Below are positions 32,013-44,012 of a DNA stretch of 64,000 nt, one piece after another. The position numbers and the translations under genes were made by a program. The notes under the pieces were generated by a model. The model made no database searches, was not told the DNA's origin, and worked only from the letters and a program-made list of their open reading frames with translations. Each line of letters opens with the position of its first letter. Position 1 is the first letter of the stretch. Source of the DNA: Bolinopsis microptera (lineage: Eukaryota > Ctenophora > Tentaculata > Lobata > Bolinopsidae); the NCBI RefSeq assembly GCF_026151205.1, contig NC_087078.1, positions 16,943,118-17,007,117 on the forward strand. Reading direction: 5' to 3'.

Positions 32013-32373
32013 CTGTTAGAACAAAGTGCAGGATAAAAATAGGAACTATGAATCACCGTTCTTGTTATACTTTTTACAGTTGATACTTGTTATCATTTAA
32101 ATAATCGAAGTTTTAATCTAGATTAAATTAGTATAATATATTGTTCTGCAACAAACATAAACATTTATGTCCCCTCATATCATTGAAAAAAACATTAAAA
32201 AAGGGAAGGATCTAAAATTATGTACTCAAAATTACTAAACGGATTAAACGGATTAAACGGATTAAACGTTAATTGGTCAAGAGAAGCCCTAACACTCCTG
32301 GCTTGACAATACAAGAATGAAATCATAACCTAGAAATCAGATACGAAAACCGTGAAAAAACAAATATCATAAT

Positions 32374-35300
32374 TTAAGCTAAGTCTCTCGGGAAACGAAG
32401 TGAATCTATATTAACTAAAAATTTAGCAATCTCTTTTAAAAGCTTTGGTTGAGTGAATATGAGATCCATTCCCTCGAAGAGGTTGGTTTTAGCTTCAGGG
32501 CTAAGGCGGTCCCTGTTGTCTTGGTAGAGGGGGCAGGTTCTAAGCACATGAACCTCATCTTCAATTATGGGATCAAAGAAGGGTAACTCTGCCATGTACT
32601 CCAGAGTGTTCTTGTCCTTAGTGGAACATGTAGGACAGATACGATTTAGGATGTTGTTTCTTCTGTCTTGTCCATGGCGTCCCGTTTCAATATTTAGGCG
32701 GTGAGAGCTAGTCCTTATTTGGGCTAGTCTTTTTGACTGGTTATATGGAAGATAGAGAGAGAGGTATTTTTCACAACCAAAACTTGATTTAATCGAATTG
32801 TAAAATCCAAGCTTTCTGTTGAGCTGTCTCTCTTCATCCCATTGCGTTCTAAAGCAAGAACGGAGAACATCTCGTTTCTGAATGGGTGATAGTTGCCTTT
32901 CGTTCGTTTCTGCCAGAAATTGATTCATCGACGTAATGCCGGAGTACCATGATAGGCCCATTTTCTTTTGTTCTGTGAAAGCATGTCGAACAAGGGCGTC
33001 CGATCCGGAAGTTTCCATGCTTTCTAGTCTTCGAACATAGTTAAATACTTGGGGACTGGCCTCAATAGCAAGAGGGTATCGACCCGTATCGCCCCACACT
33101 CCTGCATTGGAGGTTCTTTTGCCGACGCTTATAGTCCACTTTAGGAAGGAGAGGTGAACTTTCTCGATCTGATCTTCGGCAATTTCCTTGAGTTGAGGGA
33201 ACTTGTTCCGGGAAGAGAATGCCGTCGTGAATTTGGTCTGGGGTAACCATATCTGACAACCGTAAGAGGCGATAGGGAGAACTAAGGCGTCGAAAAGCTT
33301 AAATATCACAGTTTTCTTAATTGACTGTAGGTCAATCATACTTTTGAGTGAGAAGTAGCTTCTGATAGCTTTCTGCTTCAATTTCACTTGTGCTAGCTTC
33401 AGACTTCCAGTAAGAGTAAATGTTATGCCGAGGTAGGTATATTCTCGGACAGAGGAGATGGATATTTGGCCGTAAGTGAAGTTTTTGCTTTCTTTTAGTA
33501 TCCTCCCAGCACGGTTGAAAACCATGATAGCTGTTTTAGATATGTTAACTGACAAGCCCCACTCAAGGCAGTAGGATTCGAGAGTGTTGAGCATTTTCTG
33601 GAGACTCATCGAATTTAGGGCAAGCAGTATTAGATCATCAGCCCAGAGTAAGTGAGTTACTCGTGTCGAATTGATGATAGGCACTTCAACTTCTTCCAGC
33701 TCGTTAAGGTCTTTAGAGAGCTGATGGATAAATATCTTAAAGAGTTCAGGAGACATTGGGTGACCCTGTTCTGTGCCACAAAGAACATCAATCCTTTCTG
33801 ACAGTTTGTTCAAGAGTTTAATTTTCGCTGATGAGTTAGTATACATGTGTTTCAAACAGCTGAAGAATCGGCCTTGTATTCCTAAGTGCCAAATCTTGTA
33901 TAAGAGAGCTTCTCTGCAAACTGTGTCGAAAGCTTTGGCATAGTCGACGAAGCACGCGTAGACTCGCTCTTTCTTCTTTGATATATACTTCTCTACACAT
34001 GTTGAAAGGGTTAGCATATGGTCAGCAGTTTGTGCTCCTTTGCAGAACCCTAGTTGATTCGAGGTGTCAGGACAAGCAAGATTTCTGAAACTGATCAGGC
34101 GCTGTAGAAGTATACCAGAAAATAGCTTCCCGATATTACTAGCAACAGCAATTGCTCTGTAGTTGTTTGGGTCGTATATACTACCTTTTTTGTGCAGCGG
34201 GGTTACGACTGAGGTGCTCCAGGGGTAGACACCAAAAGAGAGGCACTGATTGAACAAGTGTAAGATAGCGGTCTGCATGTTCATGTTCGAAGATTTAAGA
34301 AATTCGTTCAGGACACAATCCTCGGAAACCGCTTTGCCTCTTTTAAGGGAGTTGATGCATCTAAGGAGTTCTTCGTGTGTTATGTTTTGATCGAGAGATT
34401 CAGAGAGTTCCGACTGCAAATTACTCCTAGTCATCCCGTTCTGCAGTTGCTCGATTCTAGTTTCATCGATTGAAGGTTTGCCATATAGATCTTTAAAGAA
34501 TTTGCAGAAGTTTAGCATGTCAAAGACGTCAAGTTTGCTACCTTCTGTCTTCAGTTCTTTAAGTTTCTTGAATCTTGCCCAATTAATATTGTCACCTGAT
34601 TCAATATCACTACACAGTTCTTTAAAGAAGGATGACTTCTTAAGTTTGATGAGTTTTCTGTGAAGACGACGTTTCTCATAGTAGCTGTTTCTAAGGTATT
34701 GGCTTGCCGGGTTTTTTCCGTATGACTTGGCGAGACGATTCAGTTCTCGCTTGCTATTGATGCACGCAGCATCAAACCAGGGTGCTTTGGGTTTCATCCG
34801 AGCCTTTTTTCCTCGGTATTTTTGGCGCTTTTTCCTATTTTGTTTTGTTTTATTATTAGGAGTCATTTTGTCGGCAACATCATTTAGAATCTTAACAATA
34901 CCTTGACTTAGACGTATCACGTCTTCTTTGTTATAACATTCAGTTCCTATTATACTTTCAATTTGGTCTGCAAACTGAGGGGTATTTTGTACTGCAATAT
35001 AGCGATACCGGTTCGCTTCATTTTCAGCCCCGTTCCATTTATGTTTTTGGGGTGCATCTTCCAGGGTTTCTGTTAGCGCTTCCGCGTCGGAGATAACACT
35101 TTTACATTTTAGTTTGCAGAAACACGGTTTGTGGTCAGAGAACTTGGTGAGTTCTAGGATTTGGAATGAAGATACTCTCTCGCGGGTATTAGGAGTAGCA
35201 GCAAAATAATCGACTACACTGCTTCCGTTGTAGTTAACCGAGGTGAAATCTCCGAATATATCTCCAAGTGTACACCCATTTAGGATTTGTAGATTGTTGC

Positions 35301-35991
35301 ATGCTAAGAAGTCCAGAAAAAGCGCTCCCCTTGAGTTGTGTATTTGGTCCTTACTAATTCTCTCGACCGACTCAGGAAAACTTATAGGGTAATTTACTTC
35401 CGGTTCATGTTCATCACTGAGCTCTTCTGGTGTGGTGTTTTTACCGGCAGTTCTTGCATTCAGATCACCTACCAGGAGTGTTTCTCCTAAATTGGGGGTT
35501 TTGGCCCTAAATTCCAATAAGAGATCTAATGTACTCGGTTCTGACAATCCTTTTCGTCGTGCTTTGTAAGAGGATTGTTCAGGGGAGTCATACACATTTA
35601 TAATAGTGAATTTCCGACTATCATCTTGGGGGAATACAGTGATGGCCTGGAGATCCGGACATCCCGTTCTTAACAGCTTGACGTTCGAAGTGAGGGAACG
35701 GTGTACACCAATACATATGCCACCAGAGCGAGAGTCAGCTCTTAAGCTATTGAAACACTCGTAATTGGGAAGCGAGAAGTTTTGTTTGGTTTCTTGGAGA
35801 CAGAAAATCAAGCTTTGCTGCAGGATTTCCACAAAATCACTGTCATTTGTTTTAAGGCCCTCTTCGCTCATCACGGTGTCGTGGATGTTCCAAGATAAGA
35901 TCGGGAGTTCCGAGAGGATTTTGGTTTCCAGTCTAACATTGGGCTGCGATATGTTAAGAACGGAGGAGCAAGACTCGATTGTGCTAGTCAT
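32374..35991 (-). CDS. LINE ORF2: APE endonuclease, reverse transcriptase, C-terminal zinc knuckle
   Basis: 1205 residues in one frame. The N-terminal APE endonuclease shows LSWNIHD, CLQETKQ, GGICIGVHRS, LVGDLNARTAG and KFSDHKPCF (about residues 30-295). The RT spans about 560-850 with TPLHKKGSIYDPNNYRAIAV, FVDYAKAFDTV, GTEQGHPMSPELFKIF and LLWADDLILLA (ADD near 787). A C-terminal CPTCSTK ... EVHVLRTCPLY motif (about 1118-1160) is knuckle-like. It starts inside the ORF1 stop region with an 8-base overlap, ATGACTAG, suggesting termination-reinitiation. Confidence 0.9.
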   Translation of the reverse strand: MTSTIESCSSVLNISQPNVRLETKILSELPILSWNIHDTVMSEEGLKTNDSDFVEILQQSLIFCLQETKQNFSLPNYECFNSLRADSRSGGICIGVHRSLTSNVKLLRTGCPDLQAITVFPQDDSRKFTIINVYDSPEQSSYKARRKGLSEPSTLDLLLEFRAKTPNLGETLLVGDLNARTAGKNTTPEELSDEHEPEVNYPISFPESVERISKDQIHNSRGALFLDFLACNNLQILNGCTLGDIFGDFTSVNYNGSSVVDYFAATPNTRERVSSFQILELTKFSDHKPCFCKLKCKSVISDAEALTETLEDAPQKHKWNGAENEANRYRYIAVQNTPQFADQIESIIGTECYNKEDVIRLSQGIVKILNDVADKMTPNNKTKQNRKKRQKYRGKKARMKPKAPWFDAACINSKRELNRLAKSYGKNPASQYLRNSYYEKRRLHRKLIKLKKSSFFKELCSDIESGDNINWARFKKLKELKTEGSKLDVFDMLNFCKFFKDLYGKPSIDETRIEQLQNGMTRSNLQSELSESLDQNITHEELLRCINSLKRGKAVSEDCVLNEFLKSSNMNMQTAILHLFNQCLSFGVYPWSTSVVTPLHKKGSIYDPNNYRAIAVASNIGKLFSGILLQRLISFRNLACPDTSNQLGFCKGAQTADHMLTLSTCVEKYISKKKERVYACFVDYAKAFDTVCREALLYKIWHLGIQGRFFSCLKHMYTNSSAKIKLLNKLSERIDVLCGTEQGHPMSPELFKIFIHQLSKDLNELEEVEVPIINSTRVTHLLWADDLILLALNSMSLQKMLNTLESYCLEWGLSVNISKTAIMVFNRAGRILKESKNFTYGQISISSVREYTYLGITFTLTGSLKLAQVKLKQKAIRSYFSLKSMIDLQSIKKTVIFKLFDALVLPIASYGCQIWLPQTKFTTAFSSRNKFPQLKEIAEDQIEKVHLSFLKWTISVGKRTSNAGVWGDTGRYPLAIEASPQVFNYVRRLESMETSGSDALVRHAFTEQKKMGLSWYSGITSMNQFLAETNERQLSPIQKRDVLRSCFRTQWDEERQLNRKLGFYNSIKSSFGCEKYLSLYLPYNQSKRLAQIRTSSHRLNIETGRHGQDRRNNILNRICPTCSTKDKNTLEYMAELPFFDPIIEDEVHVLRTCPLYQDNRDRLSPEAKTNLFEGMDLIFTQPKLLKEIAKFLVNIDSLRFPRDLA

Positions 35992-37069
35992 TGTCTCTGT
36001 CCTTATTTGTGTATCTTGAGATATTGAGTTTTCTTACTCTATCTCTATTAAGTCCAAGGGTTCTTTGCAAGGAATCCTTAACTAGCAGCCAGATTTTCCT
36101 TTTACCCTCAGGCGATAGGGTTAGTTCAATTCCATGACTTCCAACAGCCCTTGTGATAAGGTTAGCTAAATTGTCATTGCAGGAAGTGAAGATACGTTTT
36201 TTGTACTCATAAGTAAGCCTGATCGAGCTTATCAGGGAGGACATCATTTCATTGACTTGTTGTATCCTTTCGTTCAGGTACGGATATCCCTTGATGGGGA
36301 TGATTTGAGAAACACAGATTCTGGTATTAGTTGTTTCTAGGAGTTTATAAATAAGCTGTTTGTACTTATCGTGTAGATCTTCAGGGGTTGTCTTAAGCCA
36401 GTGTAGATCTTGGAGTCCCACATGGAGAAAGACTGTGTCGTATGAGACATTCTTTATTTTTGCTACCAGGCCGCCTCTTGACAGGATATCATTTACAGAA
36501 AACACCTTGTATGTGTTGATATCAAACTGTTTACTGAATTTATCACTTTCGAATTCGTTCAGCTGGTCGTCAAAAACAAGAAGGCATCGTGGCTTTTTAT
36601 TAGTGTCATTTGTGCTACGTGGTGGTGTCGTCTCTTTATTTTTCTCCTGGTGACTACTAATAGAACCATCACGGTGGCTGTAGTTTTTATCATACTGGTT
36701 ATCTTTTTTGGAGCCGTCTTGCTTGGCAGTCTTTTTTCCAGCATGTTGGTCGTGAGCTTTCTTAGCGACGAATGGTGTAGGTAAAAGAACTTTGTTCGCT
36801 TGTGATGGAGTACTGATTTGGGGTTTTTCTTCAGTTTGGTCAGCTCCGCTGGGAGGAGTTTCTTTGTTTTCCGGCTGTCGTTCAATCTTGTTAGCTGTAG
36901 CTAATACAACTTTGTTCGCTTGTGATGGAGTACTAGTTTGGGTTTTTTCTTCAGTTTGGTCAGCTCCGCTGGGAGGAATTTCTTTATTTTCCGGCTGTTG
37001 TTCAATATTGTTAGCTGTAGCCCTACAAGTGGTAGATCTCTGGTTTGGCGAGGGCGCTTCTCTGATCAT
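35984..37069 (-). CDS. LINE ORF1 with SGNH/esterase-like domain
   Basis: 361 residues. The first 90 contain a tandem duplication of about 40 residues (PENKE(I/T)PPSGADQTEEK ... STPSQANKV; DNA about 36781-37020). A Lys/Asp/His-rich linker follows. Residues about 160-320 look like an SGNH hydrolase fold as found in ORF1 of some CR1/L2/RTE-type elements: RCLLVFDDQLNE at the start, YDTVFLHVGLQDLHW in place of the usual G-x-N-D block, then ICVSQIIPI and NERIQQVNEMM. The catalytic Gly-Asn pair is not obvious, so the domain may be inactive. The stop overlaps the ORF2 start. Confidence 0.7.
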   Translation of the reverse strand: MIREAPSPNQRSTTCRATANNIEQQPENKEIPPSGADQTEEKTQTSTPSQANKVVLATANKIERQPENKETPPSGADQTEEKPQISTPSQANKVLLPTPFVAKKAHDQHAGKKTAKQDGSKKDNQYDKNYSHRDGSISSHQEKNKETTPPRSTNDTNKKPRCLLVFDDQLNEFESDKFSKQFDINTYKVFSVNDILSRGGLVAKIKNVSYDTVFLHVGLQDLHWLKTTPEDLHDKYKQLIYKLLETTNTRICVSQIIPIKGYPYLNERIQQVNEMMSSLISSIRLTYEYKKRIFTSCNDNLANLITRAVGSHGIELTLSPEGKRKIWLLVKDSLQRTLGLNRDRVRKLNISRYTNKDRDND

Positions 37070-37215
37070 AAGGATGGTCTGGGTTTCTTTGCTTTCAATC
37101 AGAGATGGTGATGTATTATAAGCTGGTTGATCTGTTTGACATGATGTTTCGGTATGAGTCCCTCTGTCATTTATTTTGTGATCATGGGGGTTTGTAGTTT
37201 GGGTTTTTCTGTACT

Positions 37216-38931
37216 ATAAAAGCGATTAACGATGAGATTTAATTACTGGTAATTGATAATCCTAATCTGCAAAGACTACCGAGTCCATGACTCCGATGCC
37301 TATGAGCATGGCGATCCCTCCTTCGTTGTTTGCAGCTGGCTTCGTTTCACAGTGCTGTCATGTATTTACATGCATTTCATAAGAATCTTATTATGATTAT
37401 CGTTGATTTCTGTCATCTTTAAAATTGAATTAGGATAGTTTGGATTAAATGTAAACCTGCTGAACGACTTTCCGTGAGTCTAAATAAAAAAACAAAAAGT
37501 AAAGGGGGTGTAAGGACTGACAGTCGTGCTTGCAAGCACTGTGACACAAACCTCCCCCTTAAATAATCTACTTGTTAATACGTGTAAACTAGTGTACTGC
37601 TGATAGTTTAATAAAAATAATAGGGATTCGAGTGCTTATTATGTGAAAAGTTCTAGAATTAGAATTAGCGATCTGGAAGAATCATATTCGTTTTAGTATT
37701 ATATCTTAGTGCCATGTGATTCCGCAGAAATAGTCCACCATTTTCAAAAAGGTTGCACCGAATTGTCTTCCGTCGTGTTATTCTCAGTTTCAAACTATCC
37801 CGGAGTTAAAAAGATAATCAGAATAATGTGGTGAAAAAGAGAAGAAACTAAAAATACTTAGTTTTGTACAGCACTGATCGTCTGATCCAGGACCCGAGTT
37901 AGGAAAGTTTCGGAATTAAAACCAAATCAAGTAAGGAAAAAGCCAGTCATGTAACAATATAAAACACTGAATTTTTCAAAAGTAGCGGAATATAGGGAGG
38001 AATAAAATTAAGAAATAAATCAAATATAATTCATATCATACACAATATTATACATCTGCATATCATAGTTACAGTTTCTATGATATCCAAACAAGCGTTC
38101 TAATACTACTTGGAAATGAGCTTTAAACTTTTACGAGGATTGGAATAATCAGCTGACTTAAAAAAGAACTTGATTTTTATTGCTCATTAAAGCGATCCAT
38201 CAATCAAGTCAAATAAAATCATTTACATCAGTTTATCTTTTATGATAAAACTGAATATCTAAATCTTCAATAGATTTATAAAATCGTCTACACAATAAAA
38301 TAATTGAATTACAAATAATCAATTATATGGAATTCAAATTACTAATTTTTTAAGCATATTTCTTAAACGGTATACCATAAATTCCCATCAAGTTTTTTCC
38401 GAATGTCTTGACATCAGAACTCATATCTATTTGTAATTGAATATCGCACGTATACTTGCAGTGAAGCACTTACATGTACAGTGAACCAAAACTATATCAC
38501 AGTAAAAATGTCTATACCAGATACCTTGAACCTCTATACAATTACACCGTGCTCATTCCTTTCCCCGATCTGAAGCCTGTGTTTGGAGAATTCGTGATTC
38601 GTGAGAGCTCACATCGCTATTATTGATGATGTGAGTGCATACTGCATATCGAATTGTATTCCATTGCAAAACTAGACTTGATATGTTATTTGAGAGGTTG
38701 AGGATTAGGATCATGAAACTCTCTATACCAAGTTTTTGCTGTACCGTGCATTTTTCGTTTCTCCCTATAAGCCCAGTATAAAGAGGTTTCACTGTATAAG
38801 TTCATACATTTTACTTTTCTTACAGTTTCAGTTAATATGAACGAAAAACTCATGTCAAGCTATCAATATACACAAATATAATATCCACAAAAGTTCAAAA
38901 CTATACCACGAGGTTAACTCTGATTAAGATC
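37216..38931. other. C/D spacer right part (3' side of copy D)
   Basis: Continuation of the spacer after the LINE; equals 12765-14490. It includes the conserved hairpin block (37501-37560) and the small conserved frame (38553-38792). No gene is seen. Confidence 0.7.
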
Positions 38932-41900
38932 TTAAATCTCAGATTCTTTGTCCATGATTTGAGGGCAAATTTCAGATTCGTTTCTGTGTTGCACCTCCTC
39001 AGAATGCACATTAGCAATAACGTCTTCCGTTAGTCGCAGCTCTAAACCTTCGACATCGCTGATATCTTTAGGGACCTCTGCATCTGTATTGATAGTTTGA
39101 ATGATAAATTCGGGATCTTGTCTCTGCTCATGCTGCCCTTCCTGAAGATGCACCTCGGCAATAACGTCTTGTGTTAGTTCCGACTCTAAAACCCCACCCT
39201 TATTTGTACCTTTGTGAATCTCTGGATCTTTGATGATGGTTTGAGAGATAACATCAGGATTTTGTCTCTGCTGCACAGGTGGATCATGTACCTCAACTAT
39301 CACGTCACCATCTGTTCTGTTCAACCAAGCACATCCGTCCTCGCCTGTAACTATTGCTGAAGATGATTCTGCTCCTTTATCTCTAGCTTGGTTCTGAAGA
39401 CCAGTAACTCGAATATCTAGATCTGCTGTTGTTTTCGGTCCGTCAGCTTCTTTATGCTTTGTACCGAGGACACTACCAGTAGTGCATCCAGGTTCTCCTC
39501 TTCGAACTTCTATCTGCTCCATCTCGATAACTTCAGGTTGAGCAGTACTGAGACGTGCGATGATAGTTTGGTAAATGGCTGAGTTGACAATTCTGGCTGA
39601 GAGTGATTGAAATAGTGCTTTGAATAATTCGGTGACAAAATCGTCATAAAGGAATGGGTTTATCACAGAATTTATTGGCAGGATGATCATTGAGAATATG
39701 CCGTACCACGGAGTTGCCAAAATTGCTTCTAGGGAGGCAACACAAGATAACGATTGAAAGGGCCACCCACAACACGAAGGTCAGTAGTGATGATGATTGT
39801 TATCTTCGACTAAATTTTTCGGTTTCGGTCACTAATTTGTCCGATTGTTCTGCGAATTAGTAAGACCTTTGAGGACTCACTGGGAGACATAGCTATCAGA
39901 ATGTAGGAGATTGAAATGAATAGGAAGCAGACAAGTTTACGGCGAGTATCGCCCAAAACGAGTATCTTCTGGGGGTCGTTGTTGTCGGCAACTACTTAAA
40001 ACAGGACACACCGTTCATTTCCGTAGAAATCAAGCTTTGTGACCGTATCGGTGTGGTCTGGATATCTTACTCATGAGAGATACATGCCACGGTACATCTT
40101 TAGGATCGTCTCCCAATTCAGTTTTTTCCTTTCATCGTCCATAGTAGCTTCAAGGGACTGCAAGGACTTCTGTTTGTTTTGGGTTCCGAGAAAAGTTAAG
40201 CTCATCAGCAAATTTGTATCCATTTACTCAAAAAAGTTTTCAAAATGAACTAATTATTGGTGTGTAATAGCAATGACTGCAGATGTCATGAAGATGCTTA
40301 GAACCCCTAGTGCAACCTTAGAGATTTTACAATGTATGACTTCGCCTGGGACTCTGATGAAACCCGGTATTCCATTAAGGCTATGGTGCGCAATCCCGCC
40401 ATAGCAACAAAGATATCTGGGCTCCTATGGTACTGACAACACCTATCGTGGAGCATGCACCAGCTAGTCTTCCATTCGATTTGACTTTTGCAGATTCTTC
40501 TTGAAGAAATAACGCGTCATATATTACTATCACCATACATAGCAACCTACTAATAAGTCTCCCAAAGATATCAAGTTTATTTGGGATTTGTTAGCAAGGC
40601 AACAGCTGTTCTGCAGTGTTTTAGAGAATCCTACGTTCTTTACCATTACGAGCAGGTTTGCCACAACAGCTAGCCCCCCGCTATGATCAATGAGCCCCCT
40701 TACTTTCAGAGCTACATTTTCCAGTATCGTTTTGAAGCATTCAGATTTGCATTTGCGTCAGACATGTCGAAGCAATCGAATTTCCCACTACCATGTTTTA
40801 TCTTTAGTAATGATGACGAGCAGAGCGCATGTTGAAACCATTGGTACATGCCAACTCATCCGATCGGTCGCCGCAATTATAATCAGTACATACGTTGAGA
40901 ATAAGTTAAGCATGTGACATGTTATCGCACACGAAAAATATTCATCGTGAATAAGTTTTCTCGTGATTTGGTGAAGAAAACCAGAATATTTGTTGTTAGC
41001 AAGGGTTCCTATTCTATTAGGTATTGATTGGGACAGGCATCGTATTTATGCAGGTATTCTTCAGTGGGCAAGCTGAGTTTTTACATTTTTCTGTGCAGCT
41101 AGTTAAAGACATATTGTTCCCCGAACCATATGCTCACCATATTCTGTGTACTTTCAGGAGAGCTACCAACTCTGTTTTTGTGTCCTCAAAAAAGTGATGA
41201 TCTGGAAAAGATGAAACGCTCTTGTGTTTGCAGTTAATCCTTTTTGAGGAATTTTTGATACTCTAAGACCTTTCATGCAAAATGATAGCTGCTTGACGAA
41301 TTCGAACCAATTCCTTTGCTTGAGGACTGAAGTGAAGATTGTCGCGGAATGTTGGGATATTGAACACATTTGTTTTCTCTACCACCTGTTTCAATTCCGT
41401 CACATAGAGCGTTCAATTCGACGTAGCCAGGATCTCTGAGGGGAACAGGAGAACGTTTTCGACGTTTTATTGTGGTTTACTACCTTCGGGACTTACTTTT
41501 CCACATGTTGGGCCAGATTTCAGTTCATCAATACCATTAACACAGTCCTCTATACGTCGCCTTGGCAGGTTAAAGGTAACGTCAATTCGCCTCTTTAGCC
41601 TTTTCCAACTTTTCTTTGGAAGTGGATTTCAGTTTGATTACGACATATCTGGATGTGTTTCATCAGATCTGTCATTGCAATCCGAGAAAAGTTATCACAC
41701 ATCACGTGTTTGTGCATATTTACACAAGATTTGAGATAGTCCTGGACATTGCTTTTAGGTGATCATCGCAAATTTTGTGCATTCTGGTGTTCGGTGAAAT
41801 CACATATTTAGAATTAGTGACTTGTATCACATTATAGTGCACAGATCCACCTTCCCTAGTCTGGGCTGTACAATTTGTTTGATATTTTTTTAGATCTGCG

Positions 41901-42638
41901 TCGCACAATAATGATTCACTCTTTCGGCTATATTGATAATCTTCTCTGCTTAGTACTCCGCACTTGGTGAAGTTGTGAACCGGTCTATCACGACCATTTA
42001 TTATATTGCTATAGCGTGGTCTACAGGTGCTCTTTGTTTGCTCAGTAGTTGTGCAGTTGAATTCATCCTCTCCATCAATACACTCTTTTCTACTATTACA
42101 TATAGAATTAGGAGGTACGTAATAGTTGAGATTGAGTTTATAAAAACCTGCTTTTTTACAATACATTCCATAAGTCAGACTATTACAATTCGCTTCGTCC
42201 TCACAGTATTCTGCTTCACATATATCATTACATATAAAACGAGGATCTACTGCTAGTCCACTGCGTAATGTGGTATATGCACAATTTGATCATTCCATGT
42301 TATTCTCAAGTGTTGTTTACCATCTCAAGGATATCCGTTTTTTCTAGATTTGTGAGTGACATTTTTTCATATCTTTACCCGTCTCCGACACAAATAATTC
42401 TCACATAATATATTATCACTACTACTTATCATGAAAACCAGCCAACCTCGTGCACAAGCCTGATAGTAGTGGGTGTCCTCAGAGCATAACGATTGCTGAA
42501 CACGGATCGGATGAAAGTATGGGAATTCTAAGATGTAAGTAAAACTCCTTCCGTGTTGTGGCACTTGAACTTCTGTTCTTTTCTCTTGGACGAGTGGCAT
42601 TTGTTTGGGGAACCCGCCATGTTCATCAGTGTAGCATA
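38932..42638 (-). pseudogene. Receptor copy D, exon 4; only tail and helix 7 read cleanly
   Basis: From 38932 to about 39714 the sequence is clean and encodes helix 7 (LPINSVINPFLY) and a tail with three repeats. From about 39715 upward, single-base insertions and deletions appear every 20-60 bases through helices 1-6 and all LDLa modules to the exon start at about 42638. The order of domains and most words are still recognisable against copies B and C. The N-terminal part belongs to the C/F type (STCRPR, LNLNYYVPP). The damage is probably sequence error; if real, this is a pseudogene. Confidence 0.75.
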
Positions 42639-42904
42639 CTGGCCTGAATGATATTATATAACGCTAGCTACATATTTCTCAACAATACATTTGAAATCTG
42701 ACACCTTTTGAGAGGGTGTGATACTAATATAATGACCGATACTGTTAACACGGACTTTATTTGAACGGACTTTATTGAATGGACTGTATTTGAACAGACA
42801 TTAAAATCAAACAAAAACGCTGTAGGGTTCCTATGAAGGCTCCGTTCAAAAAAAGTCCGCTATTATGCCATGCATTATTTCCATGAATAATACTACGGTG
42901 TGTA

Positions 42905-43053
42905 CTTTGCATCGCAGCCAGATATCCATCTGTGATCACAGTCGAGGAAATCGCTGAAGTAGCAACTACAGTTTCTGGGATGTTCTTATCACCTTCGTCA
43001 CTCACTCACAAAATTCATTACCAAAAAGGTACTCGTTCAAATCTAACCAACTC
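42905..43053 (-). pseudogene. Receptor copy D, exon 3 (corrupted)
   Basis: The acceptor CTGTAA/CTCCTG context and WLDLNE(D)-type start are recognisable, as is GCATCGCAGCCAGATAT near the donor end, but indels break the frame. Boundaries are approximate, set by alignment to copies A and C. Confidence 0.55.
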
Positions 43054-43164
43054 CTGTAACAGTATTAAGGTTAAATCTATCAGACTTGACGCATTTTTAA
43101 AATCAAATTGTTCAAGCTTTTCTCAAAATTTTGATAATCATAGTAACTTAACTAGAAAACTTAC

Positions 43165-43410
43165 CTAGAAACAACATTTGTAGCTCTTACTTTTACCCAA
43201 ACTCTCCCTTTTTAACAGGGTATCCAATGTTCTGACAGAATAGACGAACTGTCTGCGTGTTTAAATGATAACCGCCACATACTGTCCCTGTCCTCTCCTC
43301 TCCAGTTTGTTTGCTAACGATTGTAACATACAACAGCCCCTTATCTCCAGATGGAGCAACAGTTCCGTTATCATGTTGTCGAACTAGAGTCGCGTCCTTA
43401 AACTCCCAAT
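43165..43410 (-). pseudogene. Receptor copy D, exon 2 (3' end corrupted)
   Basis: From 43220 up to the acceptor at 43410 it is clean and encodes the SRCR core with TVCGGYHLNTQTVRLFC. The last 50 bases (43165-43215) carry several differences from all other copies and alter the length by a non-multiple of three. The quality change falls inside the exon. Confidence 0.6.
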
Positions 43411-43928
43411 CTGAAACAATTCATGATTATGCGAAGTCTTCCTAATGTACGTCTAAAAACTTAAAGGTTTTATGGTTGCAACGTATGCTTAGTTTTGGAA
43501 TGCTTAGTTTTGGAAAAATTTGGAATATAAATGCTACACAATGAAGTGTTTGTTCTAAAAGAGGTCGGAATAATGAAGGAAGGTTGTCCATGCTTGTTTT
43601 TCATGCACGTACAGTGATCCCAGATATTGGTTGGCCAATACTGGAGTTTGATCATTGTCACGTCGCGTGTCAAATAAGATATGGTTCTCCTCCATTGTGG
43701 CGAGAATCACATATTATGGCATTATAAAGATTTATTGGCTGACGAATTGAGCCATAATTCAAACATTTTTAAAAGCTGTAATCATAATCATAATCATAGT
43801 TAATATATAAACCTTATCGGACGTTACTCAACCGGACATTACGTGAACGGAAATCATTTTTAACGGACATTAAAATGAACGCTCAAAGGCATTCATGATC
43901 AGTATCTAATTTAAGTACCTTATCAGAA

Positions 43929-43996
43929 TTTATTTGAACGGACATTCAAATGAACGCAAGGGCCTCCAGCGTCCAATTAATGTCCGTTCAAATAAA
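43929..43996. repeat. Inverted-repeat hairpin beside the exon 1 donor of copy D
   Basis: TTTATTTGAACGGACATT at 43929-43946 and its complement at 43979-43996; same place and sequence as in copy A. Confidence 0.85.
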
Positions 43997-44012
43997 GTCC
44001 GATAAGATATAC

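Larger units (their letters stand above)
32233..37215 (-). mobile_element. Full-length two-ORF LINE in the C/D spacer
   Basis: Minus-strand non-LTR retrotransposon with ORF1 (35984-37069), ORF2 (32374-35991), a 3' UTR and a tail of three ATTAAACGG-type repeats (about 32238-32270). The spacer consensus is interrupted cleanly between AAAAT and TATAAAAGCG, with TACTA at both junctions as a possible 5-bp target duplication. Both ORFs are uninterrupted, so the insertion is young. Same family as the fragment at 5320-7600. I do not assign the clade. Confidence 0.85.
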
